In this document: positions 25,859 to 32,668 of the stretch, piece by piece
Layout: each line of letters starts with the position of its first letter
Numbering within the stretch: the first letter of the stretch is position 1
Assembly: GCA_028865345.1 (NCBI GenBank)
Contig: JAGWKL010000017.1
Location: 1-33,812 of the forward strand
Direction: 5' to 3'
Origin: Candidatus Omnitrophota bacterium
GTDB lineage: Bacteria > Omnitrophota > Gorgyraeia > Zapsychrales > Fredricksoniimonadaceae
DNA: 33,812 nucleotides
Translations under genes and position numbers: made by a program
Notes under the pieces: generated by a model
The model's input: only the letters and a program-made list of their open reading frames with translations
Databases searched by the model: none
Told to the model about the DNA's origin: nothing

Positions 25859-26950
25859 CTACGCTTTTAAAGATCCGCCTTTATAAAACGGCCTTCGAAC
25901 GACTTGAGCGGCGGTTTTGCTTTTGTCATCACCAAAGAAAATTTCAGCGCCGGTGTCGGGACGGGGGACGGCCATAAACCCTATGCCGATACCGAGGCCC
26001 AAGGCCGGCGAAAAAGTGCCGCTGGTAACGGCCCCCAAAACACGGCCTGCCGCGTCAAAGATCTGATGCCCCGCTCTTGGGCTTTTGCGGGAGGCGCTGA
26101 TAAAATATCCGGTGGTCCGCAGGGCATCCCGCGCCGCGAGGGAGCGGCGCCCTATAAAATCTTTCTGGGTGTCGATAAATTTATCCAGTCCTGCTTCCAG
26201 CGGTGAGGTCGCTTCGTCCAGCTCGTGGCCGTAAAGGCTGTAGCACATCTCGATACGCAGCACATCGCGCACGCCCAAGCCTGTGGGCTTTACTGTACCA
26301 TTCTTCAAAATATTTTGCCAGATTTCTTTGGACTTTTCCCAGGGGCAATAAATTTCATAGCCCAGTTCTCCCGTGTATCCGGTGCGGCTGATCAGGCAGG
26401 GAATGCCCGTGATCGTAAAATAGCCGAAGGTGTAATAGGTCAATTGTTCGATGCCGGGCGCGAAGGCTTTCAACACATCGCGCGATTGCGGCCCCTGCAG
26501 GTCCAGTTTGGCCGTTTTAAAAGAGGCGTCTTCAAAATGGGCTCCGGCGTTCAAATGGGCCCGGATGTGGCGGGCGTCCTTCTCTATATTAGCGGCATTC
26601 ACAACGATCATCCAGTCTTCAGCGCCCTTGCGGTAAACGATCAGATCATCGATGATCCCCCCGTCTTCATTGAGCATGGCGCCGTAACGGCAGGTATGGA
26701 CAGGCATGTCCGCGATGGGCTGCATCACGATGGCGTCCAGGCCGTTTTTCAGCGGATCGCCTTTGATCATGAACTCGCCCATGTGGGAGCAGTCAAAAAG
26801 GGAGACGGTTTTGCGGTTATGTTCCCATTCGGCCAGGATGCTCTCGTATTGCAAGGGCATGTTCCAGCCGCCGAAGCCGGTCATCTTGGCGCCGAGGCTC
26901 AAATGCTCCTCGACTAAAGGAGTATTATGAAAGAAGGTTTCCACAGACAT
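25859..26950 (-). CDS. gcvT: Glycine cleavage system T protein (aminomethyltransferase)
   Basis: 363 residues, full length. Family motifs: HLSLGAKMTGFGGWNMPLQY, LFDCSHMGEFMIKG, GGIIDDLIVYR, LDLQGPQSRDVL, LISRTGYTGELGYEIYC and GLGVRDVLRIEMCYSLYGHEL. It transfers the methylene carbon from lipoyl-GcvH to tetrahydrofolate, releasing ammonia. It is first of the gcvT-H-PA-PB-ligase run. No clear Shine-Dalgarno sequence precedes ATG 26950 (MSVETFF). The region upstream carries a degenerate gene remnant, within which a promoter may lie. No glycine riboswitch fits in the 15-bp gap. Confidence 0.97.
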   Translation of the reverse strand: MSVETFFHNTPLVEEHLSLGAKMTGFGGWNMPLQYESILAEWEHNRKTVSLFDCSHMGEFMIKGDPLKNGLDAIVMQPIADMPVHTCRYGAMLNEDGGIIDDLIVYRKGAEDWMIVVNAANIEKDARHIRAHLNAGAHFEDASFKTAKLDLQGPQSRDVLKAFAPGIEQLTYYTFGYFTITGIPCLISRTGYTGELGYEIYCPWEKSKEIWQNILKNGTVKPTGLGVRDVLRIEMCYSLYGHELDEATSPLEAGLDKFIDTQKDFIGRRSLAARDALRTTGYFISASRKSPRAGHQIFDAAGRVLGAVTSGTFSPALGLGIGIGFMAVPRPDTGAEIFFGDDKSKTAAQVVRRPFYKGGSLKA

Positions 26951-26962
26951 AGATAATAGGGA

Positions 26963-26991
26963 ATATTATCCAAAAGTTATTTCAAAGTAAA
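26963..26991 (-). promoter_or_regulatory. Possible promoter for the gcv operon
   Basis: TTTACT (26986-26991) and TAATAT (26963-26968) on the minus strand, 17 bp apart, just before gcvT. If used, the leader would be only a few bases, which would fit the missing ribosome-binding site. The surrounding sequence is very AT-rich, so chance matches are easy. Confidence 0.3.
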
Positions 26992-27222
26992 GACAAAAAT
27001 GATTTTGAATCCCCCTGCCGCCTTTGAGCACTTCAGAAGCAGAACAAATTACAGGTCCCGATGGGCCATCGCAACAATGTTGGATTTGATCCCTGACCCA
27101 TTCATAGCATTTTTGGGCGATTATCATTTTATCTGTTTCGCCGGCTGCGATGACTCCGGCTTTTTTAAACACCTGCGGATGTTCCAATTGATAATCACCG
27201 TTGATTGAAGATAGTTTTTCAT
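26966..27222 (-). pseudogene. Transglutaminase-like protein remnant (frameshifted and 3'-truncated)
   Basis: ATG 27222 (agga upstream) reads MKNYLQSTVIINW, matching the N-terminus of short transglutaminase-like proteins, but the family's following H-P-x-V segment continues in the next frame (HPQVFKKAGVIAAGETDK), implying loss of one base near 27183. That second frame goes on CYEWVRDQIQHCC and CSASEVLKGGRGI and then turns into unrelated AT-rich codons, exactly before the point where the family has its catalytic Cys (G-x-C-Y/F-A-K-S-H). The track's 91-aa ORF (26966-27241) is this remnant read from an upstream ATG in the second frame. The gene cannot make an active enzyme. Confidence 0.7.
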
Positions 27223-27237
27223 CGTGACGTTCCTGAA

Positions 27238-27654
27238 TCATGACATGCTCTTTAAAATACTCAAAAGGATGGTGATTTGGGCTGCCCAGGCAACCGCAAA
27301 CGCTAAGGTTCGTACGACAGGAATGCCTAAAATATAAACAAAATAATGGACGATTCTGGCATAAAAATAAACCATGGCGGCATATTGGGTAGTCGGCGTT
27401 GAAATTCCCAGGATGCTGACTACCAAAACAGCCGGCACAAAAATGATTAAATTTTCAACCGCATTGGCATGGGCGCGGAGAGCGCGCCGGGCCCAAATGG
27501 TGGGAGTCTCTCCTGTCTCGGCCGCGGCATTCGATAGGGAAAGCCAAAGGCCCCGTGTCACCAGACGATTTAAAATATACGGCACCCACATCAGCGCAGT
27601 AAAAATAGTTACATAAATCAGCCATTTCAATTCAGGGACATAGGGATGGGACAT
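27238..27654 (-). CDS. MAPEG family membrane protein
   Basis: 138 residues with four hydrophobic segments: about 8-28, 68-88 (NLIIFVPAVLVVSILGI), 92-112 (YAAMVYFYARIVHYFVYILG) and 114-134. The ARRALRAHANAVENLIIF motif (R-A-x-x-A-x-x-N-x-x-E-N) and the later ARIVHYFVYILGIPVVRTLAF are diagnostic of MAPEG proteins (microsomal GST/FLAP relatives). Bacterial members are poorly known; glutathione-linked detoxification is the family-level guess. Aaagga sits about eight bases before ATG 27654. Confidence 0.88.
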   Translation of the reverse strand: MSHPYVPELKWLIYVTIFTALMWVPYILNRLVTRGLWLSLSNAAAETGETPTIWARRALRAHANAVENLIIFVPAVLVVSILGISTPTTQYAAMVYFYARIVHYFVYILGIPVVRTLAFAVAWAAQITILLSILKSMS

Positions 27655-27666
27655 ATTCGATCCTTT

Positions 27667-28182
27667 CTAATCACCCGGCCATGACCTGGCCATGAACCTG
27701 CCTTCGTTGCCTGCCAAAACATGCAAAGCCTTTTGGCAATTACGCTCTTTTGCCTCAATTGATTTCAGTTCTGAGAAATATCGTAAAATTTCCTTCTGCC
27801 GGCTGGGGGCAAGGCCATCCCAGCCTTGCCTTGCCTGCCGGTTACGGTCCAACTGTACGGCAAACCAGGAAGGCATAGAGTGCAGGGGGCCGTTCCTGTA
27901 CGCCTCATCAAATTCCACCATGAGTTCGACAGTATCCCCCGGCCCCACGCCGACGGCTTTCCTTATACTGCCATGCAAATAAAGATAAAAACTGCCGTCC
28001 CCCGCAGGCATCATGTTGATATGCCAGGGGCAGTCCGGCTTACCGTTAAGGCGGATCTTTACCGGCATCGGCCTGCGCCAATTCTTTTTTATAAAAGCGG
28101 CGTTCCTGCTGCTGACGTGAACATAGGGATTAATGCCCCGTATTTTTATGACAGATTTAAACTTCAGCAAACCGGACTTCAT
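27667..28182 (-). CDS. DUF1905 / YdeI-OmdA family protein
   Basis: 171 residues from ATG 28182 (a TTG at 28188 adds two). The N-terminal ~100 residues fit DUF1905 (FKSVIKIRGINPYVHVSS, YLYLHGSIRKAVGVGPGDTV), a small beta-barrel domain. The C-terminal part has the YdeI/OmpD-associated motif (LAPSRQKEILRYFSELKSIE). Proteins with this pair are common in soil and sediment bacteria and have no established biochemical role; the bacteriocin-protection label comes from YdeI. Twelve bp upstream of MAPEG and in the same direction. Confidence 0.82.
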   Translation of the reverse strand: MKSGLLKFKSVIKIRGINPYVHVSSRNAAFIKKNWRRPMPVKIRLNGKPDCPWHINMMPAGDGSFYLYLHGSIRKAVGVGPGDTVELMVEFDEAYRNGPLHSMPSWFAVQLDRNRQARQGWDGLAPSRQKEILRYFSELKSIEAKERNCQKALHVLAGNEGRFMARSWPGD

Positions 28183-28215
28183 ACTCAATCAGGACTTTAA
28201 ACCCGCGCTCGCAGT

Positions 28216-28467
28216 TCAACGATGAGAGCACCCGGGCCAACAACACGGCCTGCGCTTTCCTTTTTTAAGATTGGAACAACCCCATTCGATCCGTTTGTTC
28301 CTGGTTTCTATTTTTTTTGCTGATATGACCCAGCATATCCACTCATTGCGCGCAAGCGGCGTAATATCCTCCCACACCTCTAAAGCTTTTGGATTACAGG
28401 CCAACGCTTTTTTTAAATCTGCAGGCAGTTCATGAACCACGCCGCCTGGGATTTCTTTGTGCCCCAT
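28216..28467 (-). CDS. Small YdeI/OmdA-type protein
   Basis: 83 residues. The sequence pattern HELPADLKKALACNPKALEV, then ITPLARNEWICWVISAKKIE and the Cys-rich end GKRRPCCWPGCSHR is a well-conserved short member of the YdeI/OmpD-associated family. The Cys-Cys-Trp-x-x-Cys-x-His ending might bind a metal, but that is speculation. A strong aaggag lies six bases before ATG 28467. The function is unknown. It lies between HigA and the DUF1905 gene. Confidence 0.8.
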   Translation of the reverse strand: MGHKEIPGGVVHELPADLKKALACNPKALEVWEDITPLARNEWICWVISAKKIETRNKRIEWGCSNLKKGKRRPCCWPGCSHR

Positions 28468-28525
28468 ATCACTCCTTCGAAAACACTCAATCTCCCCCTG
28501 CTGTACGAGTTTTGCAAATGGCTGG

Positions 28526-28795
28526 CTAATTCAGAGCCATTCTCTGCTGAACGATGGCTAAATCCCTTTGTGTCTGCAAATTCATCCAAAATTCAGGGGT
28601 GGTCTTGAAAAACCGGGACAATAAAACCGCCGTCTCGGGAGTCATGTCCCTCTTTCCATTAATAAGCGTATTAATACGTTGAATAGGGACCTTGATTCTG
28701 CGGGCCAATTCGACTTGGGAAAGCTTCTTGGGGATGATAAATTCTTCAAGCAAAACTTCTCCCGGATGTATAGGTAAACGATATTTGGGAATCAT
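28526..28795 (-). CDS. higA: HigA-type antitoxin (Xre/HTH)
   Basis: 89 residues. The opening RLPIHPGEVLLEEFIIPKKL and the helix-turn-helix LSQVELARRIKVPIQRINTL, then INGKRDMTPETAVLLSRFF and EFWMNLQTQRDL, are the full HigA signature. It neutralises HigB by direct binding and represses the operon promoter. Aaggag lies seven bases before the ATG. The toxin gene precedes it by 12 bp, the usual HigBA order. A same-family orphan regulator is the only alternative, and the toxin neighbour makes that unlikely. Confidence 0.94.
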   Translation of the reverse strand: MIPKYRLPIHPGEVLLEEFIIPKKLSQVELARRIKVPIQRINTLINGKRDMTPETAVLLSRFFKTTPEFWMNLQTQRDLAIVQQRMALN

Positions 28796-28807
28796 AGCTC
28801 TTCTCCT

Positions 28808-29098
28808 TTAATGATAATCAACTATTTCAACTTCATAAGCATTCCCATCCCTGAATTCAAAAATGATACGGCACTGGTCATTAATGCGAATGCTGTACTT
28901 CCCTTTCAAATCACCCTTAAGGCCTTCCAACCTATTGGCCGGGGGTGATTTCAAATCGATCAAAGAATGTGCGGCATTCAATAAGTCCAGCTTCCTTTGG
29001 GCGACCCGCCAAATAGTTTGGGGTATTCGCCTTGCCTGCTTAGACTCCAAACCGTCATAAATATCACGCGTCGCTTCTGAAAGAAAGGTGATAATCAT
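28808..29098 (-). CDS. higB: HigB-type RelE-superfamily mRNA interferase toxin
   Basis: 96 residues from ATG 29098 (GTG 29104 adds two). ESKQARRIPQTIWRVAQRKLDLL, SPPANRLEGLKGDLKGKYSI and the C-terminal RIIFEFRDGNAYEVEIVDYH match HigB: a ribosome-dependent RNase fold with basic active-site residues and the terminal V-x-I-x-D-Y-H. A well-spaced promoter sits a few bases upstream, implying a nearly leaderless transcript. It is coupled to higA by a 12-bp gap. Length is normal and the frame intact, so the pair is probably functional. Confidence 0.93.
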   Translation of the reverse strand: MIITFLSEATRDIYDGLESKQARRIPQTIWRVAQRKLDLLNAAHSLIDLKSPPANRLEGLKGDLKGKYSIRINDQCRIIFEFRDGNAYEVEIVDYH

Positions 29099-29108
29099 AT
29101 ACACTGCG

Positions 29109-29137
29109 ATAATAACATATTAACAGTATACGTGCAA
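29109..29137 (-). promoter_or_regulatory. Sigma-70 promoter of higBA
   Basis: TTGCAC (29132-29137) and TATTAT (29109-29114) on the minus strand with exactly 17 bp between them. The expected transcript start falls at about 29102, so the mRNA would begin only a few bases before the toxin ATG. The spacer is AT-rich and partly self-complementary (gtatac, taatat), where HigA would be expected to bind. Confidence 0.6.
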
Positions 29138-29155
29138 GTAATAATTATTGCCCAT

Positions 29156-29183
29156 AAAAAAGCCCTGGGCGCAAGCTCAGGGC
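29156..29183 (-). terminator. Rho-independent terminator without an upstream gene
   Basis: On the minus strand GCCCTGAGC-TTGC-GCCCAGGGC is followed by TTTTTT, a complete nine-pair terminator. No gene enters it from the right on that strand: the neighbour at 29345 runs the other way. It directly follows repeat copy A, which looks like the leftover 3' end of an ATPase gene, so it may be that vanished gene's terminator. It could also shield higBA from read-through. Confidence 0.75.
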
Positions 29184-29187
29184 AAAA

Positions 29188-29255
29188 CTCCCCGCCCCCC
29201 AAATCCGAACTTTTTCTATGAGGTCATTTTTGGCCTTACTAACGCCAGAAGCGGC
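29188..29255 (-). repeat. Dispersed ~70-bp repeat, copy A
   Basis: Shares ctccccg, aaatccgaactttttctatg and the following gag-tcattt/ttggcc-taac segment with copies B (30543-30610) and C (32594-32668). Read on the minus strand it gives KNDLIEKVRIWG in a short open frame, and the similarity continues rightward into sequence resembling the last codons of the ATPase gene (NKPRFAAS here, NNPSVAS there). Confidence 0.75.
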
Positions 29256-29330
29256 AAACCTTGGTTTATTTCCAATTGACTTTCCCATTGCTATTTGTAT
29301 CCCCATATAGGAAAATGTGCAGTTAATTAT

Positions 29331-29336
29331 GGAGGT
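29331..29336 (+). promoter_or_regulatory. Ribosome-binding site fixing a TTG start
   Basis: A perfect ggaggt lies eight bases before TTG 29345, in the ideal window, with no nearby ATG in frame. It is the reason to accept the TTG as the start of the transporter gene. Confidence 0.75.
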
Positions 29337-29344
29337 AAAAAAAT

Positions 29345-30460
29345 TTGTCTCATCCCAATAAAGCCGCTCCAAAACATATCTTACTGATATTCCAACCCGC
29401 ATGGCTGGATTTCTTGCTGAAAGAATGGTTATTACTCATTTCAGCAGTAGGGCTGTTTCTTACTTCAATCCATATCAAAAAATTCCCGACAATCTCCCTT
29501 TCTGAATGGGAAGTTCTTTTAATCCTCTACGCTCTTTTCATAGCGGTCAAGGGCTTGGAAAAATCCGGGCTGTTTACCTGGATTTCATGGCGTATTGAAC
29601 AAGGTAAATATTTGCCTTTAAAACTCATTCTAACAACATTCTTTCTTTCAATGATTGTAACCAATGACGTGGCCCTGATCATCATAGTGCCCATCACTCT
29701 GGCCCTTAGAATACCAAGAAAAGACATTGTCGTGATCATGGAAGCCCTGGCCGCCAATGCTGGTTCAGCCCTGACCCCGATCGGTAACCCCCAAAATCTT
29801 TTTATTTATTGGTATTATCATGCTTCACCCGCTGGATTCATGATAGCGATTGCTCCTTTGACGCTTTCTTTTTTGCTTATACTGGCCTATTGGGCCGCCA
29901 ATCTACCACAAAATTCAAATAAAAATCCCTTAAAAAATTCTGCCCCTCCCGACCATTCAGCTATTTCTCACGGATTGCTGTTATTGATAATGATCCTCGT
30001 AGTTCTTCACCTTGTCCCTGTTTGGTCATCTGTCTTGGTGCTGATTTACGGAATTATATTCAGCCGCTCCTCTTTTCTCATTGATTATCCTCTGCTCTTG
30101 ACATTTTTTTGTTTCTTTGGCCTTGCCGATAATCTTCAAGGCATTCTTGCAGACCGAATAGGGAATTTGAAACATGTCTTTCTTTACTCGGCTTTTTTTA
30201 GTCAAATCATGAGCAATGTCCCCGCATCTATTCTATTTGCAAAATTCACGACTCAATGGAAAGCTCTTCTCTGGGGGGCCAACGTCGGAGGATTTGGAAG
30301 TCTTGTCGGTTCATTAGCCAATATCATTGCCTACAAACTATACATTGCGAAGAAAAGCCATAAAGAGATAATGAAATTTACCGCGAAATTCTTGCTTATT
30401 GGTTATGGTGCTTTTGTTATCGGGATAGGAATTTATTCTTTTCTAGTCGGAAAAATATAA
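29345..30460 (+). CDS. ArsB/NhaD-type (ion transporter superfamily) permease
   Basis: 371 residues, TTG start supported by ggaggt. About ten hydrophobic segments. The signature blocks are FFLSMIVTNDVALIIIVPI and the later EALAANAGSALTPIGNPQNL, matching the two conserved inverted-repeat motifs of ArsB/NhaD/CitM-type carriers (N-D in an unwound helix; N-x-G-S-x-L-T-P-I-G-N-P-Q-N). C-terminal SQIMSNVPASILFAKFT repeats the pattern. Substrate is not evident: Na+/H+ exchange, arsenite and dicarboxylates are all in the superfamily. It is shorter than typical members (400-450). The low GC and the flanking repeats suggest acquisition. The antiporter downstream points toward ion homeostasis. Confidence 0.85.
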   Translation: MSHPNKAAPKHILLIFQPAWLDFLLKEWLLLISAVGLFLTSIHIKKFPTISLSEWEVLLILYALFIAVKGLEKSGLFTWISWRIEQGKYLPLKLILTTFFLSMIVTNDVALIIIVPITLALRIPRKDIVVIMEALAANAGSALTPIGNPQNLFIYWYYHASPAGFMIAIAPLTLSFLLILAYWAANLPQNSNKNPLKNSAPPDHSAISHGLLLLIMILVVLHLVPVWSSVLVLIYGIIFSRSSFLIDYPLLLTFFCFFGLADNLQGILADRIGNLKHVFLYSAFFSQIMSNVPASILFAKFTTQWKALLWGANVGGFGSLVGSLANIIAYKLYIAKKSHKEIMKFTAKFLLIGYGAFVIGIGIYSFLVGKI

Positions 30461-30486
30461 AATTTTAAGCAATAAAATTCTCTAAT

Positions 30487-30535
30487 AAAAAACCGTTGTA
30501 AATCTATTACGTAAGCGGCTGAAATACAACGGTTT
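30487..30535 (-). terminator. Terminator-like hairpin next to repeat copy B
   Basis: Aaaccgttgta (30490-30500) and tacaacggttt (30525-30535) are perfect 11-bp arms around a 24-base loop. On the minus strand the right-hand end runs into TTTTTT, so it reads as a terminator in that direction; there is no T-run for the plus-strand permease gene that ends at 30460. The arrangement repeat copy then minus-strand terminator is the same as at copy A. Confidence 0.55.
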
Positions 30536-30542
30536 AAGTAAA

Positions 30543-30610
30543 CTCCCCGGCCACCCCCAAAATCCGAACTTTTTCTATGAGATCATTTTGAGGATAACGA
30601 ACACTAAAAG
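30543..30610 (-). repeat. Dispersed ~70-bp repeat, copy B
   Basis: Begins ctccccggccacccccaaaa and continues tccgaactttttctatgaga; in the same minus-strand frame as the other copies it reads QNDLIEKVRILGVAGE. It is more diverged than A and C beyond the core, with only a trace of the taac...ctaaaa tail. Confidence 0.75.
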
Positions 30611-30787
30611 TAATGATGCATGGTCTATTTTAAACATAAACTAAAGAATGTTTCTTAGTTTTAAAAGCGTATCAACCAGGCAACATAACGATTCCCGTTT
30701 CGGCGCTGCATTTTAGAGGCCGTCCATTCGACTTAAATACTTGTCCCCTTGCCTATAGGATATGACGCTGATAGAATAAGCCCGCCT

Positions 30788-32563
30788 ATGCAACATCTGC
30801 AACCGCTGCTAACGATCATATGCTCCATATCCGCAGGAATTTTCTGTATCATCCTCGCTGACCGGGTGAAATGGCCGTCCATTTTGCTCCTTTTACTAAC
30901 GGGGACCGGCCTTGGACCTCACGGGCTGAACCTGATCCAGCCTGCCCTATTTAAAGACCAGCTTTCTCAGTATATTTCGCTGTTAGTGGCCCTCATTTTA
31001 TTCGAAGGCGGCACATCCTTGAAATTCAAACAGCTAAAAGACATTTCAGGACCGTTGCGGCAGTTATTAAGCACGGGCGTTCTGGTGACACTGGCTGCCG
31101 CAGCCCTGGGGGCGCATGTGCTGCTTAAAATGCCCTGGACCAAGGCCATTCTTTTTGGCTCCGTCCTGGTGGTCACTGGCCCCACTGTCGTGCCGCCCAT
31201 TCTGAAAAGGATCAAAATCAAGGAAAAGCTCCACAATATCCTCAAATGGGAAAGTATTCTCATCGACCCCATCGGGGTCATCATGACCATTGTGCTCTCG
31301 GAAATCCTGCTGGTCAATTCCATCGGCCCCTTTCAAGGCATGGAATTGTTGGCGGCCAGGGTCCTTATCGGGCTCGGACTTGGGTTTCTGGCCGCAGAGA
31401 TCATGTACCTGTTCCTCAAGCACCCTTCCTTGCTGCGTTTCGAAAGCGAGGAGATTTCCGGCGTGTTCATTTTCGCCGTCAACCTGCTTTTTTACGGGAT
31501 CTCGGAAGCCCTTCTTTCTGCATCAGGCATCGTGACCGTCACGGTAGCAGGGATCCTGTTCGGCAACAAAAAGCTGGCCGGCATTGACCCCATATTGCGC
31601 TTTAAAAAGCAATTGACCATGGTGGCCCTTTCCGTCATTTTCATTCTGTTATCCGCTAATATCCCCTTGTCTAAAATTTATGGGATACTGCCCGCAGGCT
31701 CCCTGTTCCTGGCTTATTTGATCGTCCTGGTCCGGCCGCTTTCCGTGCTGTCAAGCACAGGCAAGGAGAAATCCCTCTCCCTGCAGGAAAAGCTCTTTTT
31801 ATGTTTTTTTGCTCCCCGGGGCATTGTTTCGGCGGTCATGGCCTCCCTCTTGAGCATCCTGTTCGAACAAAAGGAGTTGATCGGACGCGGCATGTTCCTA
31901 CCCGTGGCGTTTTACATCATCACCGGCACCATCATCTTCTATTCCGTGACCGGTAACCTGACGGCCAGGGTACTGAACCTCATTGAAGAAACAGGCAAAA
32001 AGATTCTTATCATCGGCGTCAACCAGACGACCTTGATGATCGCCAAAACCCTCAGAGATTGCGGATTCCATACAGTATTTATCGATACAAACCCCGGGCT
32101 CTGTCACGAGGCTGAGCAGGAACATTTCGAAGTTTATTGCGGCAACGCCACAGATAAAAATTTTCTGGAATCCTTGGAACTCAAAGGCCTCCAAAAAATG
32201 CTGGCAGCAACTCCCAATCATGAAGCAAATGTGCTTGTCTGCCAGTTGATGTCGGAATATTTTGGGAAAAAAGGCGTTTATCGGATTTGGGATAAAAATG
32301 ATTCGTGGAAAAATGCCGTTTCTATCCAGCAAGAAACCTGGGGACGGCCTCTGCTGATCGGCAGCAGTCCCGACGGTAAAATGGACGTCCCCCGCATGCA
32401 TTTAGTCAAACAAAACCTGGCTGGCGCCATACCCATCAACGAACAATACTACAAGCTCCAAACTACTCTACCTTTATTCGCGATCAAGGGCGACACCCTT
32501 TACTTCCCAGCACCGCATATCATTCTACCGCAAGACTGTGAATTGTTCTCCCTATCCACTTAA
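30788..32563 (+). CDS. CPA1-type cation/proton antiporter with C-terminal RCK (TrkA-N) domain
   Basis: 591 residues from ATG 30788. The first ~390 form 12 or so membrane spans with NhaP-type motifs: LILFEGGTSLKFKQL, VTGPTVVPPILKRIKIKEKL and the ion-site ESILIDPIGVIMT. After ~400 a Rossmann-type RCK/TrkA-N domain begins (KILIIGVNQTTLMIAKTLRD, TVFIDTNPGLCHEAEQEHFE, YCGNATDKNFLESL), which usually gates such carriers with NAD(H) or nucleotide. It probably exchanges Na+ or K+ for protons across the inner membrane. The 13 extra residues from TTG 30749 in the track lack a ribosome-binding site and precede the normal start. GC content is higher than in the permease just upstream. Confidence 0.9.
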   Translation: MQHLQPLLTIICSISAGIFCIILADRVKWPSILLLLLTGTGLGPHGLNLIQPALFKDQLSQYISLLVALILFEGGTSLKFKQLKDISGPLRQLLSTGVLVTLAAAALGAHVLLKMPWTKAILFGSVLVVTGPTVVPPILKRIKIKEKLHNILKWESILIDPIGVIMTIVLSEILLVNSIGPFQGMELLAARVLIGLGLGFLAAEIMYLFLKHPSLLRFESEEISGVFIFAVNLLFYGISEALLSASGIVTVTVAGILFGNKKLAGIDPILRFKKQLTMVALSVIFILLSANIPLSKIYGILPAGSLFLAYLIVLVRPLSVLSSTGKEKSLSLQEKLFLCFFAPRGIVSAVMASLLSILFEQKELIGRGMFLPVAFYIITGTIIFYSVTGNLTARVLNLIEETGKKILIIGVNQTTLMIAKTLRDCGFHTVFIDTNPGLCHEAEQEHFEVYCGNATDKNFLESLELKGLQKMLAATPNHEANVLVCQLMSEYFGKKGVYRIWDKNDSWKNAVSIQQETWGRPLLIGSSPDGKMDVPRMHLVKQNLAGAIPINEQYYKLQTTLPLFAIKGDTLYFPAPHIILPQDCELFSLST

Positions 32564-32593
32564 GAGAGAAAAGAAGTTGAATTCATGAGCAGG

Positions 32594-32668
32594 CTCCCCG
32601 GTCACCCCCAAAATCCGAACTTTTTCTATGAGGCCTTTTTCGGTCTAACCAATGCTAAAACTGGCGAC
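32594..32668 (-). repeat. Dispersed ~70-bp repeat, copy C (overlaps ATPase 3' end)
   Basis: Begins ctccccggtcacccccaaaa and runs through tccgaactttttctatgagg into the last codons of the ATPase gene (SVASFSIG, stop at 32645). Read on the minus strand after the stop it gives GLIEKVRILGVTGE in the same relative frame as copies A and B. This copy ties the repeat to the 3' end of that gene. Confidence 0.75.

Larger units (their letters stand above)
30461..30787. other. Intergenic region between two transporter genes
   Basis: Holds a terminator-like hairpin (30487-30535) and repeat copy B (30543-30610). In the remaining ~180 bp I see only a weak AT-rich inverted repeat near 30642-30663 (aactaaagaa/tttcttagtt) and no convincing ORF or promoter. 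A TTG at 30749 opens the track's longer version of the antiporter, but without a ribosome-binding site. Confidence 0.6.

Noticed and set aside
26951-27000. Glycine riboswitch before gcvT
   Set aside because: Only 15 bp separate gcvT from the transglutaminase remnant, and the flanking sequence lacks the conserved aptamer pattern.
27238-29104. Integron-like cassette array (MAPEG, DUF1905, YdeI, HigBA in one direction)
   Set aside because: Intergenic gaps of 12-58 bp are too short for attC sites and no integrase is present.
29145-29402. 85-aa minus ORF over repeat copy A
   Set aside because: It has no ribosome-binding site, spans the promoter side of the permease gene, the repeat and the terminator, and its only meaningful similarity is to the repeat and the ATPase 3' end.
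29188-32668. attC recombination sites in the three ~70-bp repeats
   Set aside because: Only copy C contains a GTTRRRY-like core (GTTAGAC); A and B do not, and no paired inner sites are seen.
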